From: an uncultured Pseudomonadota bacterium
Lineage (GTDB): Bacteria > Pseudomonadota > Gammaproteobacteria > Methylococcales > Methylomonadaceae
Assembly: GCA_903876445.1 (NCBI GenBank)
Contig: CAIQZX010000179.1
Location: 1 to 46,390 of the forward strand
Direction of reading: 5' to 3'
Length of the DNA: 46,390 nt
In this document: positions 1 through 11,472 of the stretch, in pieces
How positions within the stretch are numbered: position 1 is the stretch's first letter
Layout: each line of letters opens with the position of its first letter
The notes under the pieces: generated by a model
Seen by the model: the letters and a program-made list of their open reading frames with translations, nothing else
Told to the model about the DNA's origin: nothing
Databases searched by the model: none
Translations under genes and position numbers: made by a program

Positions 1-1860
1 ACACGAGTTTTATTTTCAAACGCTTCTTTTACCTTGCATAACGGACAAAAAATTGGTTTTACTGGCGCGAATGGCGCAGGAAAATCCAGTTTATTTGCGA
101 TGGTGAAAAATGAACTTCATGCAGATGAAGGTGATTTCACCATGCCGCCGAATTTAGCGGTCGCTCATGTCGCACAAGAAATGCCAGCGGTTGAATGCTC
201 TGCGCTGGATTATGTTATGGATGGCGACGTGGAATTACGCCAACTTCAAAAGCAATTAGACGTTGCTGAACGGATTCTCGATGGTTTAAAACAAGCTGAA
301 TTACACGCCGCGTTAGATGTGATTGGTGGTTACAGCGCGAATTCGCGGGCGGCTCGATTGCTTGATGGTTTGGGGTTTACCGCTCCGAAAATGGAAAACT
401 CTGTCAGTTCTTTTTCGGGCGGTTGGCGAATGCGGTTGAATTTAGCGCAAGCGTTAATGTGTCGTTCCGATGTTTTGTTGCTCGATGAACCCACGAATCA
501 TTTGGATTTAGATGCGGTTTTATGGTTGCAGGACTGGCTTGGACACTACACAGGAACGTTGCTGTTGATTTCGCATGACCGTGATTTTCTCGACACAATT
601 ACCGATCACATTGTTCATATTGAACAAGGTCAAGCCGAGATTTACACAGGCAACTATTCCGCATTTGAACGAATGCGAGCCGAAAAATTAGCACAACAAC
701 AATCTTCTTATCAAAAACAACAGCGTGAAATTGCTCATATTCAAAGTTTCGTAACACGCTTCAAAGCACAAGCCACGAAAGCCCGTCAGGCACAAAGTCG
801 AATTAAAGCGTTGGAACGAATGGAACTGATTTCGATGGCGCACGTTGATTCGCCGTTTAACTTCACTTTTCCCGCACCGAAAAAAATGCCGAATCCTTTA
901 TTGTCGCTCGATGATGTGACGATTGGTTATGACGAAAAAGTGATTTTACCGAACGTAACTTTAACGATTGCAGCGGGTGATAGAATTGGTTTATTAGGTT
1001 CAAATGGCGCGGGAAAATCCAGTTTATTAAAAACATTGGCAGGAACATTGCCGCTTTTATCAGGCAAACGTTTAGAAGCGGATGCACTGAATATGGGTTA
1101 TTTCGCTCAACACCAGCTTGAACAATTACATCTCGACGAAAGTCCACTTTGGCATTTTCAACAAATCGACAAACAAGCCACCGAAAAAGAATTGCGTAAT
1201 TTTTTAGGGGGCTTTGATTTTTGCGGTGATAAAGTTATTGAAAAAGTTCAACCGTTTTCAGGTGGTGAAAAAGCACGTTTGGTTTTGGCGTTAATTGTGT
1301 ATAAAAATCCGAATTTGTTATTACTCGACGAGCCGACAAACCATTTGGATTTAGATATGTGTCATGCGTTAAGCGTGGCGTTGCAGGATTTTCAAGGCGC
1401 AATGGTTGTTGTTTCGCATGACAGACATTTACTGCGTTCGGTAACAGATACGCTACTTTTAGTGGCAAACGAAAAAGTCGTGCCGTTCGATGGCGATTTG
1501 GATGATTACCGCGCATGGCTAACTGAACAAAAACGAAATAATGAAGCACAAAACCAACCTGAAAAAGCTGACAATGTTTCTCGTAAAGACCAACGCAAAC
1601 TCGATGCGGAACGTCGTCAAAAACAAAAACCGTTACTTGATGCGTTAAAAAAAGCCGAAGCGACAATGGAAAAATATCACGTTGAACAACGTGATTTAGA
1701 AGCGCAATTAGCCGATGAAAAAATTTATGCTGACAATGAAAAAGCACGTTTAAAGACGATTTTAGAACGAAAAACACAAATTGATAAATCATTAGAAGAG
1801 GCTGAAATGCTTTGGTTAGATTTACAAGAAAAAATTGAAGCCTTTGATGACGACAACTAA
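1..1860 (+). CDS. ABC-F family ATP-binding protein (YheS/Uup-like), 5' end truncated by window
   Basis: Two ABC cassettes with Walker A (GANGAGKSS, GSNGAGKSS), SGG signatures and LLLDEPTNHLD twice. The frame is open from base 1 (TRVLFSNASFTLHNGQ...), so the true start lies upstream. Confidence 0.93.
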   Translation, partial: TRVLFSNASFTLHNGQKIGFTGANGAGKSSLFAMVKNELHADEGDFTMPPNLAVAHVAQEMPAVECSALDYVMDGDVELRQLQKQLDVAERILDGLKQAELHAALDVIGGYSANSRAARLLDGLGFTAPKMENSVSSFSGGWRMRLNLAQALMCRSDVLLLDEPTNHLDLDAVLWLQDWLGHYTGTLLLISHDRDFLDTITDHIVHIEQGQAEIYTGNYSAFERMRAEKLAQQQSSYQKQQREIAHIQSFVTRFKAQATKARQAQSRIKALERMELISMAHVDSPFNFTFPAPKKMPNPLLSLDDVTIGYDEKVILPNVTLTIAAGDRIGLLGSNGAGKSSLLKTLAGTLPLLSGKRLEADALNMGYFAQHQLEQLHLDESPLWHFQQIDKQATEKELRNFLGGFDFCGDKVIEKVQPFSGGEKARLVLALIVYKNPNLLLLDEPTNHLDLDMCHALSVALQDFQGAMVVVSHDRHLLRSVTDTLLLVANEKVVPFDGDLDDYRAWLTEQKRNNEAQNQPEKADNVSRKDQRKLDAERRQKQKPLLDALKKAEATMEKYHVEQRDLEAQLADEKIYADNEKARLKTILERKTQIDKSLEEAEMLWLDLQEKIEAFDDDN

Positions 1861-1895
1861 GTTATAAAAACTAACGCATTTTGCGACGTTTTTTT

Positions 1896-3124
1896 ATGAA
1901 TCAGACTTCATCGTTATTGCGTCAATTTATTCCGATTTTGGGAGTGTTGATTTTATTGTGGCTCAGTTTCTTAGTCTTACGCGAATTTTTGCTTACTTTG
2001 GCGTGAACATTTATTGTCGCCTATTCACTTTTTCCGGCATATCGAAAATGCACTCGTTATTTCAAAGGCAATGTTGTTTTGAGTGCAAGCGTTATGATTG
2101 GTGCGATAACGACGGTAATTTTAACTTTAGCCTATATTTATTGCATTTGTTTCAATACGAAATGGCGCGATTGTATTCAATTTTAATGATGAATTTTAAT
2201 CATCAATTAACCATTAAATTACCGCCAATTATTCGTAACTCGCCCTACGCAGGTGAGTATTTACAAACTCACCTGAATCGTTTGTTAGAAGCTTTGACCC
2301 GTTTAGAAGATGGGAAACGCTTTACAGTCGCGACAGAACCTGCCGCCTCAAATTGGTTACACAATCTAACTATGATTGGTTTAGATTGCAAATAGGTTTG
2401 CTTTTCACAGTTTGTCAGCCTCTTGGTTTTCGATGACCAACAATGTAAGCGCACAGGAATTTTAGAGTATGAATAAGAAAATCAAAAGCCGCTTCGCGGA
2501 AGGAGTTCTATCCATCCTCACCCAAGCCTATCAGCTCTGGGTGGGGAATTTCGCACGGTTAGTTAAATTGGGTTTTGTATTAGTTACGCTCTTTTTTTGT
2601 TTTCGAGATGGTGAAAAATGGTCACAACAATTACAACTTACTACCAGTTATTTTCTAAATGATCCGCGCGGTGTTTATTTGCAAACTGCTGGAAATACAA
2701 GTCGTGCGGTGGTTTATGGTTTATTTTTAGCCGCCTTAGGGCAAGGAACCATTGCAGCAATTGGCTATGCGATTGCTGGCGTAAGTACGCCTATATTTTA
2801 TTGGGAACATTGACCGCTTTATTTGCATTGATTCCGATGGGTGCAACATTAATTTGGCTGCCCACAGCCTTAATGCTATTGGTTGATAATCAATTATGGC
2901 AAGGTTTAGGACTTTTAACATGGGGATTTTTAGCGATTAGCACCATCGATAATATCATCCGACCATTAGTGATTTGCGGAGCAAGCGAAACGCCTTTTCT
3001 ATTAGTTTTATTTGGTGTGTTTGGTGGTCTCACAGCATTTGGTGAAATTGGTTTATTTTTAGGACCTGTCATTTTAGCGGTACTTTTAGCAGTTTGGCGC
3101 GAAAATATGACTGTTTCAGTTTAA
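1896..3124 (+). pseudogene. AI-2E family transporter (PF01594-type), decayed: in-frame stop, frameshifts and a 269-bp insertion
   Basis: ATG at 1896 (MNQTSSLLRQFIPILGVLILLWLSFLVLREFLLTLA), then TGA at 2004-2006 where a conserved Trp is expected. Homology continues across frames (TFIVAYSLFPAYRK; GFVLVTLFFCFRDGEKW; IWLPTALMLLV...STIDNIIRPLVI...FGVFGGLTAFGEIGLFLGPVIL), and the inserted repeat lies at 2290-2558. Confidence 0.85.
2290..2558 (+). repeat. 269-bp dispersed repeat, copy 1 (candidate non-autonomous mobile element)
   Basis: Near-identical, in inverse orientation, to 11473-11741. Shared text includes GACAGAACCTGCCGCCTCAAATT, ATGATTGGTTTAGATTGCAAATAGGTTTGC, ATGAATAAGAAAATCAAAAGCCGCTTCGCGGAAGGAG and CACCCAAGCCTATCAGCTCTGGGTGGGGAATTTCGCACGG. 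Confidence 0.88.
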
Positions 3125-3189
3125 TCCCGAAATAGCTACACTATGCGCTATCTTTTATTCAAAATTTAAATTTAACAAAAGGAAAAATC

Positions 3190-4443
3190 ATGTTTAAAAA
3201 ATCGATGACGATTGCAGATTTCGACAGCGAATTACACCAAGCAATTCAAAATGAACACCAACGCCAAGAAGATCACATTGAATTGATTGCATCTGAAAAC
3301 TACGCCAGTCCGCGTGTTTTGGAAGCACAAGGTACACAACTTACCAATAAATACGCCGAAGGGTATCCCAGTAAACGCTATTACGGTGGCTGCGAATTTG
3401 TCGATAAAGTTGAACAATTAGCGATTGACCGTGCAAAAGAATTATTCGGTGCGGATTATGCTAATGTACAACCACATTCAGGCTCACAAGCGAATATGGC
3501 GGTTTTCATGGCGTTGTTACAACCGCACGATACGATTTTAGGTTTAAGTTTAGCGGATGGTGGACATTTAACACATGGCGCAAAACCAAATTTTTCTGGC
3601 AAAATTTACAATGCGATTCAATACGGTCTAAATGCAGAAACCGGCGAAATTGATTATGAACAAGTTGAACGTCTTGCTGTGGAACACAAACCAAAAGTGA
3701 TTGTCGCGGGTTTTTCTGCTTATTCACGCATTTGGGATTGGCAACGTTTCCGTGATATTGCCGACAAAGTGGGCGCGTATTTATTTGTTGATATGGCGCA
3801 TGTTGCCGGTTTAATTGCGGCGGGGTTATATCCAAATCCCGTACCGATTGCTGACGTAGTGACTAGCACGACGCATAAATCATTGCGTGGTCCTCGCGGT
3901 GGCATTATTTTGTGCAAAAGCAATCCCGAACTCGAAAAGAAATTCGATTCCAACATTTTTCCTGGTATTCAAGGTGGTCCTTTGATGCACGTTATCGCGG
4001 CGAAAGCGGTCGCGTTCAAAGAAGCATTAGAACCCGAATTCAAAATTTATCAGCAACAAGTTATCGATAATGCCCGCGCAATGGCAAAAGTGTTTATCGC
4101 GCGTGGTTTCGATGTGGTTTCGGGTGGCACGGACGATCATTTAATGTTGGTTTCGTTAATTGCAAAAGGTATTACGGGCAAAGCAGCGGATGCTGCGTTA
4201 GGCAAAGCGCACATTACCGTAAATAAAAACGCTGTTCCGAATGACCCACAATCCCCCTTTGTAACTAGCGGTATTCGTGTTGGTACACCAGCTCCGACAA
4301 CACGCGGTTTCAAAGAAGCCGAAGTCTCCGATGTGGCAAACTGGATGTGCGATGTAATGGAAAATATGGAAGATGAAGCCGTAATTACAGCCGTGCGAGA
4401 AAAAGTTTCTGCATTGTGTGCGCGTTTCCCGGTTTACAGCTAA
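3190..4443 (+). CDS. glyA: Serine hydroxymethyltransferase
   Basis: 417 aa; [37 protein letters not shown], and PLP-lysine motif [15 protein letters not shown]. Confidence 0.98.
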   Translation: MFKKSMTIADFDSELHQAIQNEHQRQEDHIELIASENYASPRVLEAQGTQLTNKYAEGYPSKRYYGGCEFVDKVEQLAIDRAKELFGADYANVQPHSGSQANMAVFMALLQPHDTILGLSLADGGHLTHGAKPNFSGKIYNAIQYGLNAETGEIDYEQVERLAVEHKPKVIVAGFSAYSRIWDWQRFRDIADKVGAYLFVDMAHVAGLIAAGLYPNPVPIADVVTSTTHKSLRGPRGGIILCKSNPELEKKFDSNIFPGIQGGPLMHVIAAKAVAFKEALEPEFKIYQQQVIDNARAMAKVFIARGFDVVSGGTDDHLMLVSLIAKGITGKAADAALGKAHITVNKNAVPNDPQSPFVTSGIRVGTPAPTTRGFKEAEVSDVANWMCDVMENMEDEAVITAVREKVSALCARFPVYS

Positions 4444-5472
4444 GTGATACTCGAAAACTTTAGCCTTCCAATTTGGGTTTACGCTTACGGTTCACCTTCC
4501 GGAAAAGGTGAAATTCGCACATTACCCGAAGATTTTATTGTCGAAGAAACGTTAGCGTTTGAACCTTCCGGTAACGGCGAACACGTTTTTTTGCAGATTC
4601 AAAAAACGGGCGAAAATACCGAATATGTGGCGCGACAATTAGCGCGTTTTGCAAATGTTCGCCAGCGCGATATTGGTTTTGCTGGCATGAAAGACCGGCA
4701 TGCTATCACAACGCAATGGTTTAGTGTTTGGTTACCAAAAGGTGATGAACCAAATTGGACGGAATTTGCCACAGAAAATATGATTGTTTTACACGTTACG
4801 CGCCACGCTCGAAAACTAAAACGAGGCGCGTTAGCGAATAACCGTTTTTCGTTAACGATTCGCAATTGGCAAGGTCACAAAACCAAAACCATTGAACAAT
4901 TAACCGAAATTAAAAATCACGGCGTAGCCAATTATTATGGTTCGCAACGTTTTGGTCATGGCGGGCAAAATGTAGCGAAAGCGTTGGCGATGTTTCAAGG
5001 CACAAAAGTCGGACGTGAACAACGCAGTTTATATTTATCAGCGGCACGTTCATTTTTGTTCAATCACATTTTAGCGACCCGAATTGAACAAAACTCTTGG
5101 CAAACTGGCTTGAACGGTGATGTGTTTATGTTGGATGGTTCACGCAGTTGTTTTGCTTGCGAAATCATCGACGAGGATATTCGAAATCGTTTAACTCAAA
5201 ACCTTTTACATGCAACCGGCGCGTTAGTTGGCAAAGGCGAAACGCGAGTGAGCGCATCGGCTTTTGAAATTGAACAAAAAATTATCGAAACTTATTCCGA
5301 ATTAAAAACCGGATTAGTGGCATTTGGCGTAGAAAGCGACCGCCGCGCATTGCGTGTTAACGTCGCAAACCTGATATGGGAATTTAGTAATGAAAACACA
5401 TTAAAATTGCATTTCAACTTGCCAGCTGGCAGTTATGCAACGGCTTTATTGCGTGAACTTATTTCACTTTAA
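4444..5472 (+). CDS. truD: tRNA pseudouridine(13) synthase TruD (GTG start directly after glyA stop)
   Basis: 342 aa; FIVEETLAFEPSGNGEHVFLQIQKTGENTEYVARQLAR, GFAGMKDRHAITTQWFSVW, NYYGSQRFGHGGQN. Confidence 0.96.
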   Translation: MILENFSLPIWVYAYGSPSGKGEIRTLPEDFIVEETLAFEPSGNGEHVFLQIQKTGENTEYVARQLARFANVRQRDIGFAGMKDRHAITTQWFSVWLPKGDEPNWTEFATENMIVLHVTRHARKLKRGALANNRFSLTIRNWQGHKTKTIEQLTEIKNHGVANYYGSQRFGHGGQNVAKALAMFQGTKVGREQRSLYLSAARSFLFNHILATRIEQNSWQTGLNGDVFMLDGSRSCFACEIIDEDIRNRLTQNLLHATGALVGKGETRVSASAFEIEQKIIETYSELKTGLVAFGVESDRRALRVNVANLIWEFSNENTLKLHFNLPAGSYATALLRELISL

Positions 5473-5505
5473 AACTCACTTTCTTTTACAAAAATTATTG
5501 ACAAC

Positions 5506-7083
5506 ATGAATAAAAAAATCTCTCGCGCTCTTGTTAGTGTTTCAGACAAAACTGGCATTGTTGAATTTTGCCGCACTTTAAATCAGCTTGGCATCGAAAT
5601 TTTATCGACGGGCGGCACATTTAAAACGTTAACAGAAAACCATATTGCCGCTATTGAAGTATCAGATTACACGGGTTTTCCAGAAATGATGGACGGACGA
5701 GTTAAAACATTACATCCAAAAGTTCACGGCGGCATTTTAGGACGACGCGGCATTGATGATGATGTAATGTTAGAAAATGGTATTCATGCCATTGATATGG
5801 TCGTTGTTAATCTTTATCCATTTGAAGCCACAATTACAAAACCCGATTGTGATTTTGAAACCGCCATTGAAAACATTGATATTGGTGGACCAACAATGAT
5901 TCGTGCTGCCGCGAAAAATCACGCGGATGTGGCAATTATTGTAAATCCAAATGATTACGCTGAAATTTTAACCGAACTTAATGAAACTCAAGGTACATTA
6001 TCTCGCGCAACACGTTTCTCGTTAGCACTGAAAAGTTTCGAGCATACAGCACGTTATGACACCGCAATTGCGACTTATTTGAGTAGTTTAAATAAAACAC
6101 AATTTCCAAAAACCTTGAATTTGCAATTTTATCAACAACAAACTTTGCGTTACGGTGAAAATCCACATCAAAAAGCGGCGTTTTACATTGAAAAAAATCC
6201 GACTATCGGCACAATTTCCAGTGCGAAACAATTGCAAGGTAAAGAATTATCTTACAACAACATCGCAGATGCCGATGCCGCTTTAGAATGCGTGAAAGAT
6301 TTCACTAACACACCAACGTGTGTGATTGTTAAACACGCCAATCCATGTGGTGTTGCACAATCAGATAATCTTTTGACGGCTTATGAATTAGCTTATGCGA
6401 CCGATCCAACTTCTGCATTTGGGGGAATTATTGCCTTTAATCATGAACTCGATGGTGAAACAGCAGAAGCTATTGTTAACCGTCAATTTGTCGAAGTGAT
6501 TATTGCACCAAGTGTTAGCGAAGCCGCGCAAAAAGTATTGGCAACAAAACAAAATGTGCGTGTATTAGTAACAGGAGATTGGAAAGAATCTTGTTCATTG
6601 AATGGTTCAAAACCGAACGGATTTGATTACAAACGTGTTGCGGGTGGATTGTTGGTTCAAGATAGAGATACCGGAATTATTTTACCTAGCGAAATGAAAG
6701 TGGTTTCTAAGCGTTCACCATCAAAACAAGAATGGTCTGATTTGTTATTTGCTTGGAAAGTGGCGAAATTTGTGAAATCGAACGCCATTGTTTATTGCAA
6801 AAATGGACAGTTAATTGGTGTTGGTGCAGGACAAATGAGCCGCATTTATTCAGCAAAAATTGCCGGAATTAAAGCTAATGATGCGAATTTAGAAGTGATT
6901 GGTTCGGCAATGGCTTCGGATGCGTTTTTTCCATTCCGTGACGGGATTGATTCAGCAGCAGAAGCAGGCATTACGGCTGTAATTCAGCCTGGTGGTTCAA
7001 TGCGTGATTCAGAAGTGATTGACGCGGCGGATGAATATGGAATTGCAATGTTATTCACTGGAATGCGTCATTTTAGACACTAA
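5506..7083 (+). CDS. purH: Bifunctional AICAR transformylase/IMP cyclohydrolase
   Basis: 525 aa; [53 protein letters not shown], and C-terminal [14 protein letters not shown]. Confidence 0.98.
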   Translation: MNKKISRALVSVSDKTGIVEFCRTLNQLGIEILSTGGTFKTLTENHIAAIEVSDYTGFPEMMDGRVKTLHPKVHGGILGRRGIDDDVMLENGIHAIDMVVVNLYPFEATITKPDCDFETAIENIDIGGPTMIRAAAKNHADVAIIVNPNDYAEILTELNETQGTLSRATRFSLALKSFEHTARYDTAIATYLSSLNKTQFPKTLNLQFYQQQTLRYGENPHQKAAFYIEKNPTIGTISSAKQLQGKELSYNNIADADAALECVKDFTNTPTCVIVKHANPCGVAQSDNLLTAYELAYATDPTSAFGGIIAFNHELDGETAEAIVNRQFVEVIIAPSVSEAAQKVLATKQNVRVLVTGDWKESCSLNGSKPNGFDYKRVAGGLLVQDRDTGIILPSEMKVVSKRSPSKQEWSDLLFAWKVAKFVKSNAIVYCKNGQLIGVGAGQMSRIYSAKIAGIKANDANLEVIGSAMASDAFFPFRDGIDSAAEAGITAVIQPGGSMRDSEVIDAADEYGIAMLFTGMRHFRH

Positions 7084-7099
7084 GTTATCTGTGCTGAAG

Positions 7100-7130
7100 C
7101 GTGGATTCAATGTTTTCATTTGAATCCACG
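7100..7130. terminator. Bidirectional hairpin between convergent purH and spoT/relA
   Basis: CGTGGATTCAA-tgttttcat-TTGAATCCACG inverted repeat followed by a T-run. Confidence 0.75.
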
Positions 7131-7143
7131 CGACTTTTTGAAA

Positions 7144-9318
7144 TTATCCTTTCACACGAGTAATTTTTAATACAATCGAAAGCTCTTTTAATCGTCGCAT
7201 AATTTTGGCTAAATGCACGCGATTTTGAGCTGTTAAAATGATTGAATCCACACACACTCGCGCATCTTGATCTACTACAGTAACGTTTTCTATATTGGAA
7301 TCTAATTCTGAAATCGTGGTGGCAACTGTCGCTAAAGAACCTCGTTGGTTTAAAATTTGTACTCGAATTTCAGTGGCAAAATCCCCTTTTGTCTCACTTT
7401 CCCATTCAACATCTAACCAGTTATTTTGTTTCTTTTTAACTAACGAATGGTTATGGCAATCATGTTGATGCACAACAATCCCTTTTCCAGGATTGAAAAA
7501 ACCAATAATCGAATCGCCGGGAATTGGACGACAACATTTCGCTAACGTAACAACCATTCCTTCTGTGCCTTTAATCATCAATGGATTATTTTCACGTTTG
7601 CTACCATCATCGAGTTTGACATGGGTATGAACGTTATCTTGAGTAAGTTGTTTTGCTACCAAAAATGGCATTTTATTTCCTAAACCAATATCTTCTAGCA
7701 ATTTTTTGAACGTTTTAATCCCCATTATTTTTAATAATGTTTTAATTTTTTCTTCGCTAATTTCGCTCAGATAGATATTCATCGCCAACAATTCATTTTC
7801 AAGTAAACGCTTACCTAAATTGAGAGCTTCTTCACCTTCAATATGTTTCAAACGATTCCGAATAGCAGTTCGCGCTCGAGCTGTTACAACATAATTAAGC
7901 CATAATGGATTTGGTCTCGCGTGTTCAGCCGTAATAATTTCGACCGTTACGCCACTTTCTAATTGCGTTTGTAAAGGAATCAGTTGCTTATCAATTCGTG
8001 CCGAAACACACGCATTTCCTAAATCGGTATGAACGGCATAAGCAAAATCAACAATTGTTGAGCCACGCGGTAATTTAATGATTGAGCCTTTCGGTGTGAA
8101 AACAAACACTTCTTGAGGAAATAAATCCACTTTCAAATTATCAATAAATTCCAGTGAATCCCCGGCACTTTTTTGGATTTCCAATAAATCTTTTAACCAT
8201 TCATTGGCTAACGCTTGAAAATTACGACTTTTATCTGCGTCGGTTTTATATAGCCAATGCGCCGCAATCCCTGATTCTGACATTCGGTGCATTTTTTGTG
8301 TTCTAATTTGAACTTCAATCGGCACACCATAAGGACCAATTAAAACGGAATGTAATGACTGATAGCCATTTTCTTTCGGTAAGGCAATATAATCTTTAAA
8401 CCGTCCGGGAATCGGTTTGTACAAGTTGTGCATCATACCTAAAAGGCGATAACACGCATCCACATCATCACAATAAATTCGAAACGCATAAACATCAAAA
8501 ACATCCGCTAAAGGGATTTTTTTCTTCGCCATTTTTTTATAAATGCTATAGATATTTTTTTCACGTCCAATTACATCACAAGGAAAATCGGCGGCTTGCA
8601 AACGTGCTTTAATGGTACTTTCGATGTTATCAATCATTTTCCGGCGATTACCACGCGCCTTTTTAATAGCTCGATTTAATACCGCAAATCGCCATGGATA
8701 CATCGCTTCAAAACTTAAACCTTCTAATTTATGGCGAATGGAATTCATGCCTAAACGATTCGCAATCGGCGCATAAATATCAAGTGTTTCACGCGCAATT
8801 CGTCGTTTTTTCGGCGGCAACATCACACCGAGCGTTTGCATGTTATGCAAACGGTCGGCAAGTTTCACAATAATTACCCGCAAATCTTTCGCCATCGCCA
8901 AAAACATTTTGCGAACATTTTCAGCTTGCGCTTCGGCGTGAGATTGATTTTCAATTTTTGATAATTTTGTGACACCATCAACTAATTCAGCCACTTCATT
9001 GTTAAATTTTGCGGCAAGTTGTTTTTTACTAATTCCCGTATCTTCAATGACATCATGCAAAATCGCGGCGGTAATTCCATCCGCATCCATTCGAATTTCA
9101 GCCAAACTAATCGCAACTGAAACAGGATGACAAATATAAGGTTCACCACTTTTGCGAAATTGTCCTTTATGTGCGAGTGCGCCAAATTCATAAGCTCGCA
9201 AACATTGCTCGACATGTTTCGCATCTAAATAACTTTCTAAGGTGCTAGACAAACGAGAGACTAGTTGTGATTCTAACAATTCGACGGGCAATATAATGTC
9301 AGTTTTAGATGCGATCAT
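7144..9318 (-). CDS. spoT: Bifunctional (p)ppGpp synthetase/hydrolase (RelA/SpoT family)
   Basis: 724 aa; HD domain (HPVSVA...LHDVIEDT), synthetase motif (KENGYQSLHSVLIGPYGVPIEVQIRT), TGS (FVFTPKGSIIKLPRGSTIVDFAYAVHTDLG) and C-terminal ACT domain. Directly followed upstream by rpoZ, as is typical. Confidence 0.95.
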   Translation of the reverse strand: MIASKTDIILPVELLESQLVSRLSSTLESYLDAKHVEQCLRAYEFGALAHKGQFRKSGEPYICHPVSVAISLAEIRMDADGITAAILHDVIEDTGISKKQLAAKFNNEVAELVDGVTKLSKIENQSHAEAQAENVRKMFLAMAKDLRVIIVKLADRLHNMQTLGVMLPPKKRRIARETLDIYAPIANRLGMNSIRHKLEGLSFEAMYPWRFAVLNRAIKKARGNRRKMIDNIESTIKARLQAADFPCDVIGREKNIYSIYKKMAKKKIPLADVFDVYAFRIYCDDVDACYRLLGMMHNLYKPIPGRFKDYIALPKENGYQSLHSVLIGPYGVPIEVQIRTQKMHRMSESGIAAHWLYKTDADKSRNFQALANEWLKDLLEIQKSAGDSLEFIDNLKVDLFPQEVFVFTPKGSIIKLPRGSTIVDFAYAVHTDLGNACVSARIDKQLIPLQTQLESGVTVEIITAEHARPNPLWLNYVVTARARTAIRNRLKHIEGEEALNLGKRLLENELLAMNIYLSEISEEKIKTLLKIMGIKTFKKLLEDIGLGNKMPFLVAKQLTQDNVHTHVKLDDGSKRENNPLMIKGTEGMVVTLAKCCRPIPGDSIIGFFNPGKGIVVHQHDCHNHSLVKKKQNNWLDVEWESETKGDFATEIRVQILNQRGSLATVATTISELDSNIENVTVVDQDARVCVDSIILTAQNRVHLAKIMRRLKELSIVLKITRVKG

Positions 9319-9337
9319 AAGCGTTTAAATGGAAAAA

Positions 9338-9589
9338 TTAAAATAACGGATTGATAGGTTGTTGATGCTCGTGAATATCGCCAACCCGATGCAAGGCTAA
9401 CACATTGGCTTCTGTCACATAACCACCTGCAATTTCACGCAATGCAACAACGGTGTCTTTGTTTTTACCACGTTTCACGAATTCCGTTGCGCCATGACTT
9501 AATTGGCGGGCGCGTGTACTTGCCAATAAAACTAATTTAAAACGGTTTTCGATGTTAGTTAAACAATCTTCAATTGTTACTCGTGCCAT
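9338..9589 (-). CDS. rpoZ: RNA polymerase omega subunit
   Basis: 83 aa; [30 protein letters not shown]...[16 protein letters not shown]. Located upstream of spoT. Confidence 0.96.
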   Translation of the reverse strand: MARVTIEDCLTNIENRFKLVLLASTRARQLSHGATEFVKRGKNKDTVVALREIAGGYVTEANVLALHRVGDIHEHQQPINPLF

Positions 9590-9618
9590 TTGTATCTCCT
9601 AAAATTTAAAGGTAAAAA

Positions 9619-10785
9619 TTATTTTTTCAAAATTGTAACGGCTGGCAGTTCTTTTCCTTCCAGAAATTCTAAGAACGCGCCGCCACCTGTTGAGGTATAA
9701 GAAATTTGATCATTGATGCCATATTTATCAATTGCCGCAAGCGTATCACCACCGCCAGCAATCGAAAATGCGTCGCTACCAGCAATGGCGTAAGCCAATG
9801 TTTGAGTGCCGTGCGCGAATTGTTCAATTTCAAAAACACCAACTGGACCATTCCAAACGATGGTTTTTGCTGATTTTAAAATGTTTGCGTAATGCGCGGC
9901 AGTTTCAGGTCCAATATCCAAAATCATGTCATCGTCAGCAATATCAACAACGCTTTTAATTGTCGCTTCTGCCGTTTCCGAAAATTCTTTCGCACAAACT
10001 ACGTCAGTTGGAATAGGAATATCAGAACCCGCTGCTTTGGCTTGCGCGATTAAACGTTTTGCTTCATCGATTAAATCCATTTCCACCAGCGATTTCCCCA
10101 CTGAAAAACCCGCTGCGGCAATAAATGTATTTGCAATGCCACCACCAACAATCAATTGGTCTACTTTTTTAGAAAGTGATTCTAACACAGTTAATTTTGT
10201 TGAAACTTTTGAACCACCAACAATCGCAATCACTGGTTTTTCTGGCGTTTCCAAGGCTCTGCCGAGCGCGTCTAATTCACTTGCAAGCAAAGGACCTGCA
10301 CAAGAAATCGGTGCAAATTTCGCAATTGCGTGTGTTGAAGCCTGAGCGCGATGCGCTGTGCCAAAAGCATCCATCACAAAAACATCGCATAACACCGCCA
10401 TTTTTTTGCCGAGTTCGTCGTTATTTTTGCCTTCACCAACGTTAAAACGCACGTTTTCACACAATACGACCTCGCCTGCGTTAATTTCGATACCATCGAG
10501 CCAATCTTTTTCTAAGCGAACTGGTTTGTTTAATAACGCTGCCAAATGTTCTGCAACAGGCTGTAATGAGTATTCTGGATTGTATTCGCCTTCCGTTGGA
10601 CGACCGATATGAGACATCAACATCACTGCTGCGCCTGCATTTAAAGCAAATTCAATCGTGGGTAAGCTCGCCTGAATTCGTGCGTCGCTTGTCACTTTTC
10701 CATTTTTAACTGGCACATTTAAGTCTTCACGAATTAAAACTCGTTTGCCCGCTAAATCTAAATCAACCATGCGTAAAATTGTCAT
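9619..10785 (-). CDS. pgk: Phosphoglycerate kinase
   Basis: [62 protein letters not shown]. The ORF extends to 10806 but the conserved N-terminus begins at the internal ATG. Confidence 0.97.
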   Translation of the reverse strand: MTILRMVDLDLAGKRVLIREDLNVPVKNGKVTSDARIQASLPTIEFALNAGAAVMLMSHIGRPTEGEYNPEYSLQPVAEHLAALLNKPVRLEKDWLDGIEINAGEVVLCENVRFNVGEGKNNDELGKKMAVLCDVFVMDAFGTAHRAQASTHAIAKFAPISCAGPLLASELDALGRALETPEKPVIAIVGGSKVSTKLTVLESLSKKVDQLIVGGGIANTFIAAAGFSVGKSLVEMDLIDEAKRLIAQAKAAGSDIPIPTDVVCAKEFSETAEATIKSVVDIADDDMILDIGPETAAHYANILKSAKTIVWNGPVGVFEIEQFAHGTQTLAYAIAGSDAFSIAGGGDTLAAIDKYGINDQISYTSTGGGAFLEFLEGKELPAVTILKK

Positions 10786-10787
10786 TT

Positions 10788-11348
10788 TTATACTCCTTCT
10801 TTCCATTTAATTGAACAGCCAATGCTACTGAATTGCTCTTTTGGACCGAGACCTGTTTCTGCAACCAATTTCATTGCTTCAAATAAATCGCGTGGGGTAT
10901 TGTCTGGCGTAATTTCACGGCGACTCGCATCTAAACGTCCGCGATATTGCAATTCCATTTTTGCATTAAATCCAAAAAAGTCTGGCGTACACACAGCATC
11001 ATAGGCTTTTGCAACGTCTTGTGTTTCATCTAACAAATATGGAAAACTAAAATTCAATTCATCAGACAACTTCTTCATATTTTCAAATGAATCCTCTGGA
11101 TAAGCGACAAAATTATTCGACATAATCGCCACACTGTTAATACCAAGTGTTTTAAGTTCAGCCGTATCACGCACAATACGTTCTTTTATGGCTTTCACAT
11201 ACGGGCAATGATTACAAATAAACATAACCAACAAGCCTTTTTCACCCATACAATCTTTTAGCGTCCATGTTTTGCCATCGACACCTGGCAATGAGAAATC
11301 AATAGGGAGTTTGCCAAAATCACAGGCAGGCGTTTCTAAAGTTACCAT
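10788..11348 (-). CDS. Thioredoxin-like/AhpC-TSA family protein
   Basis: 186 aa; [38 protein letters not shown], the peroxiredoxin-like thioredoxin fold with NHCPYVK. Confidence 0.88.
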   Translation of the reverse strand: MVTLETPACDFGKLPIDFSLPGVDGKTWTLKDCMGEKGLLVMFICNHCPYVKAIKERIVRDTAELKTLGINSVAIMSNNFVAYPEDSFENMKKLSDELNFSFPYLLDETQDVAKAYDAVCTPDFFGFNAKMELQYRGRLDASRREITPDNTPRDLFEAMKLVAETGLGPKEQFSSIGCSIKWKEGV

Positions 11349-11472
11349 TTGTTGAAACCTCGTTTGTTTAAAAATAAAGGATTGGCACGATTATATATTT
11401 TATTAGTTACCATGTGTGAAATTGCGTAAGCGGTAACATAATTTCTCAATAGCTACTGTCAAATTTAACTTG

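Noticed and set aside
1235-1792. 185-aa minus-strand ORF opposite the ABC-F gene
   Set aside because: Antisense shadow ORF; no recognisable domain.
1958-2395. 145-aa ORF as a real protein
   Set aside because: Out-of-frame start within the AI-2E pseudogene; only its later part is homologous and it runs into the inserted repeat.
2469-2813. 114-aa ORF MNKKIKSRFAEG...YWEH as a separate gene
   Set aside because: Chimera of the 269-bp repeat and a fragment of the AI-2E pseudogene; it ends at a frameshift.
9926-10345. 139-aa plus-strand ORF opposite pgk
   Set aside because: Antisense shadow of a highly conserved housekeeping gene.
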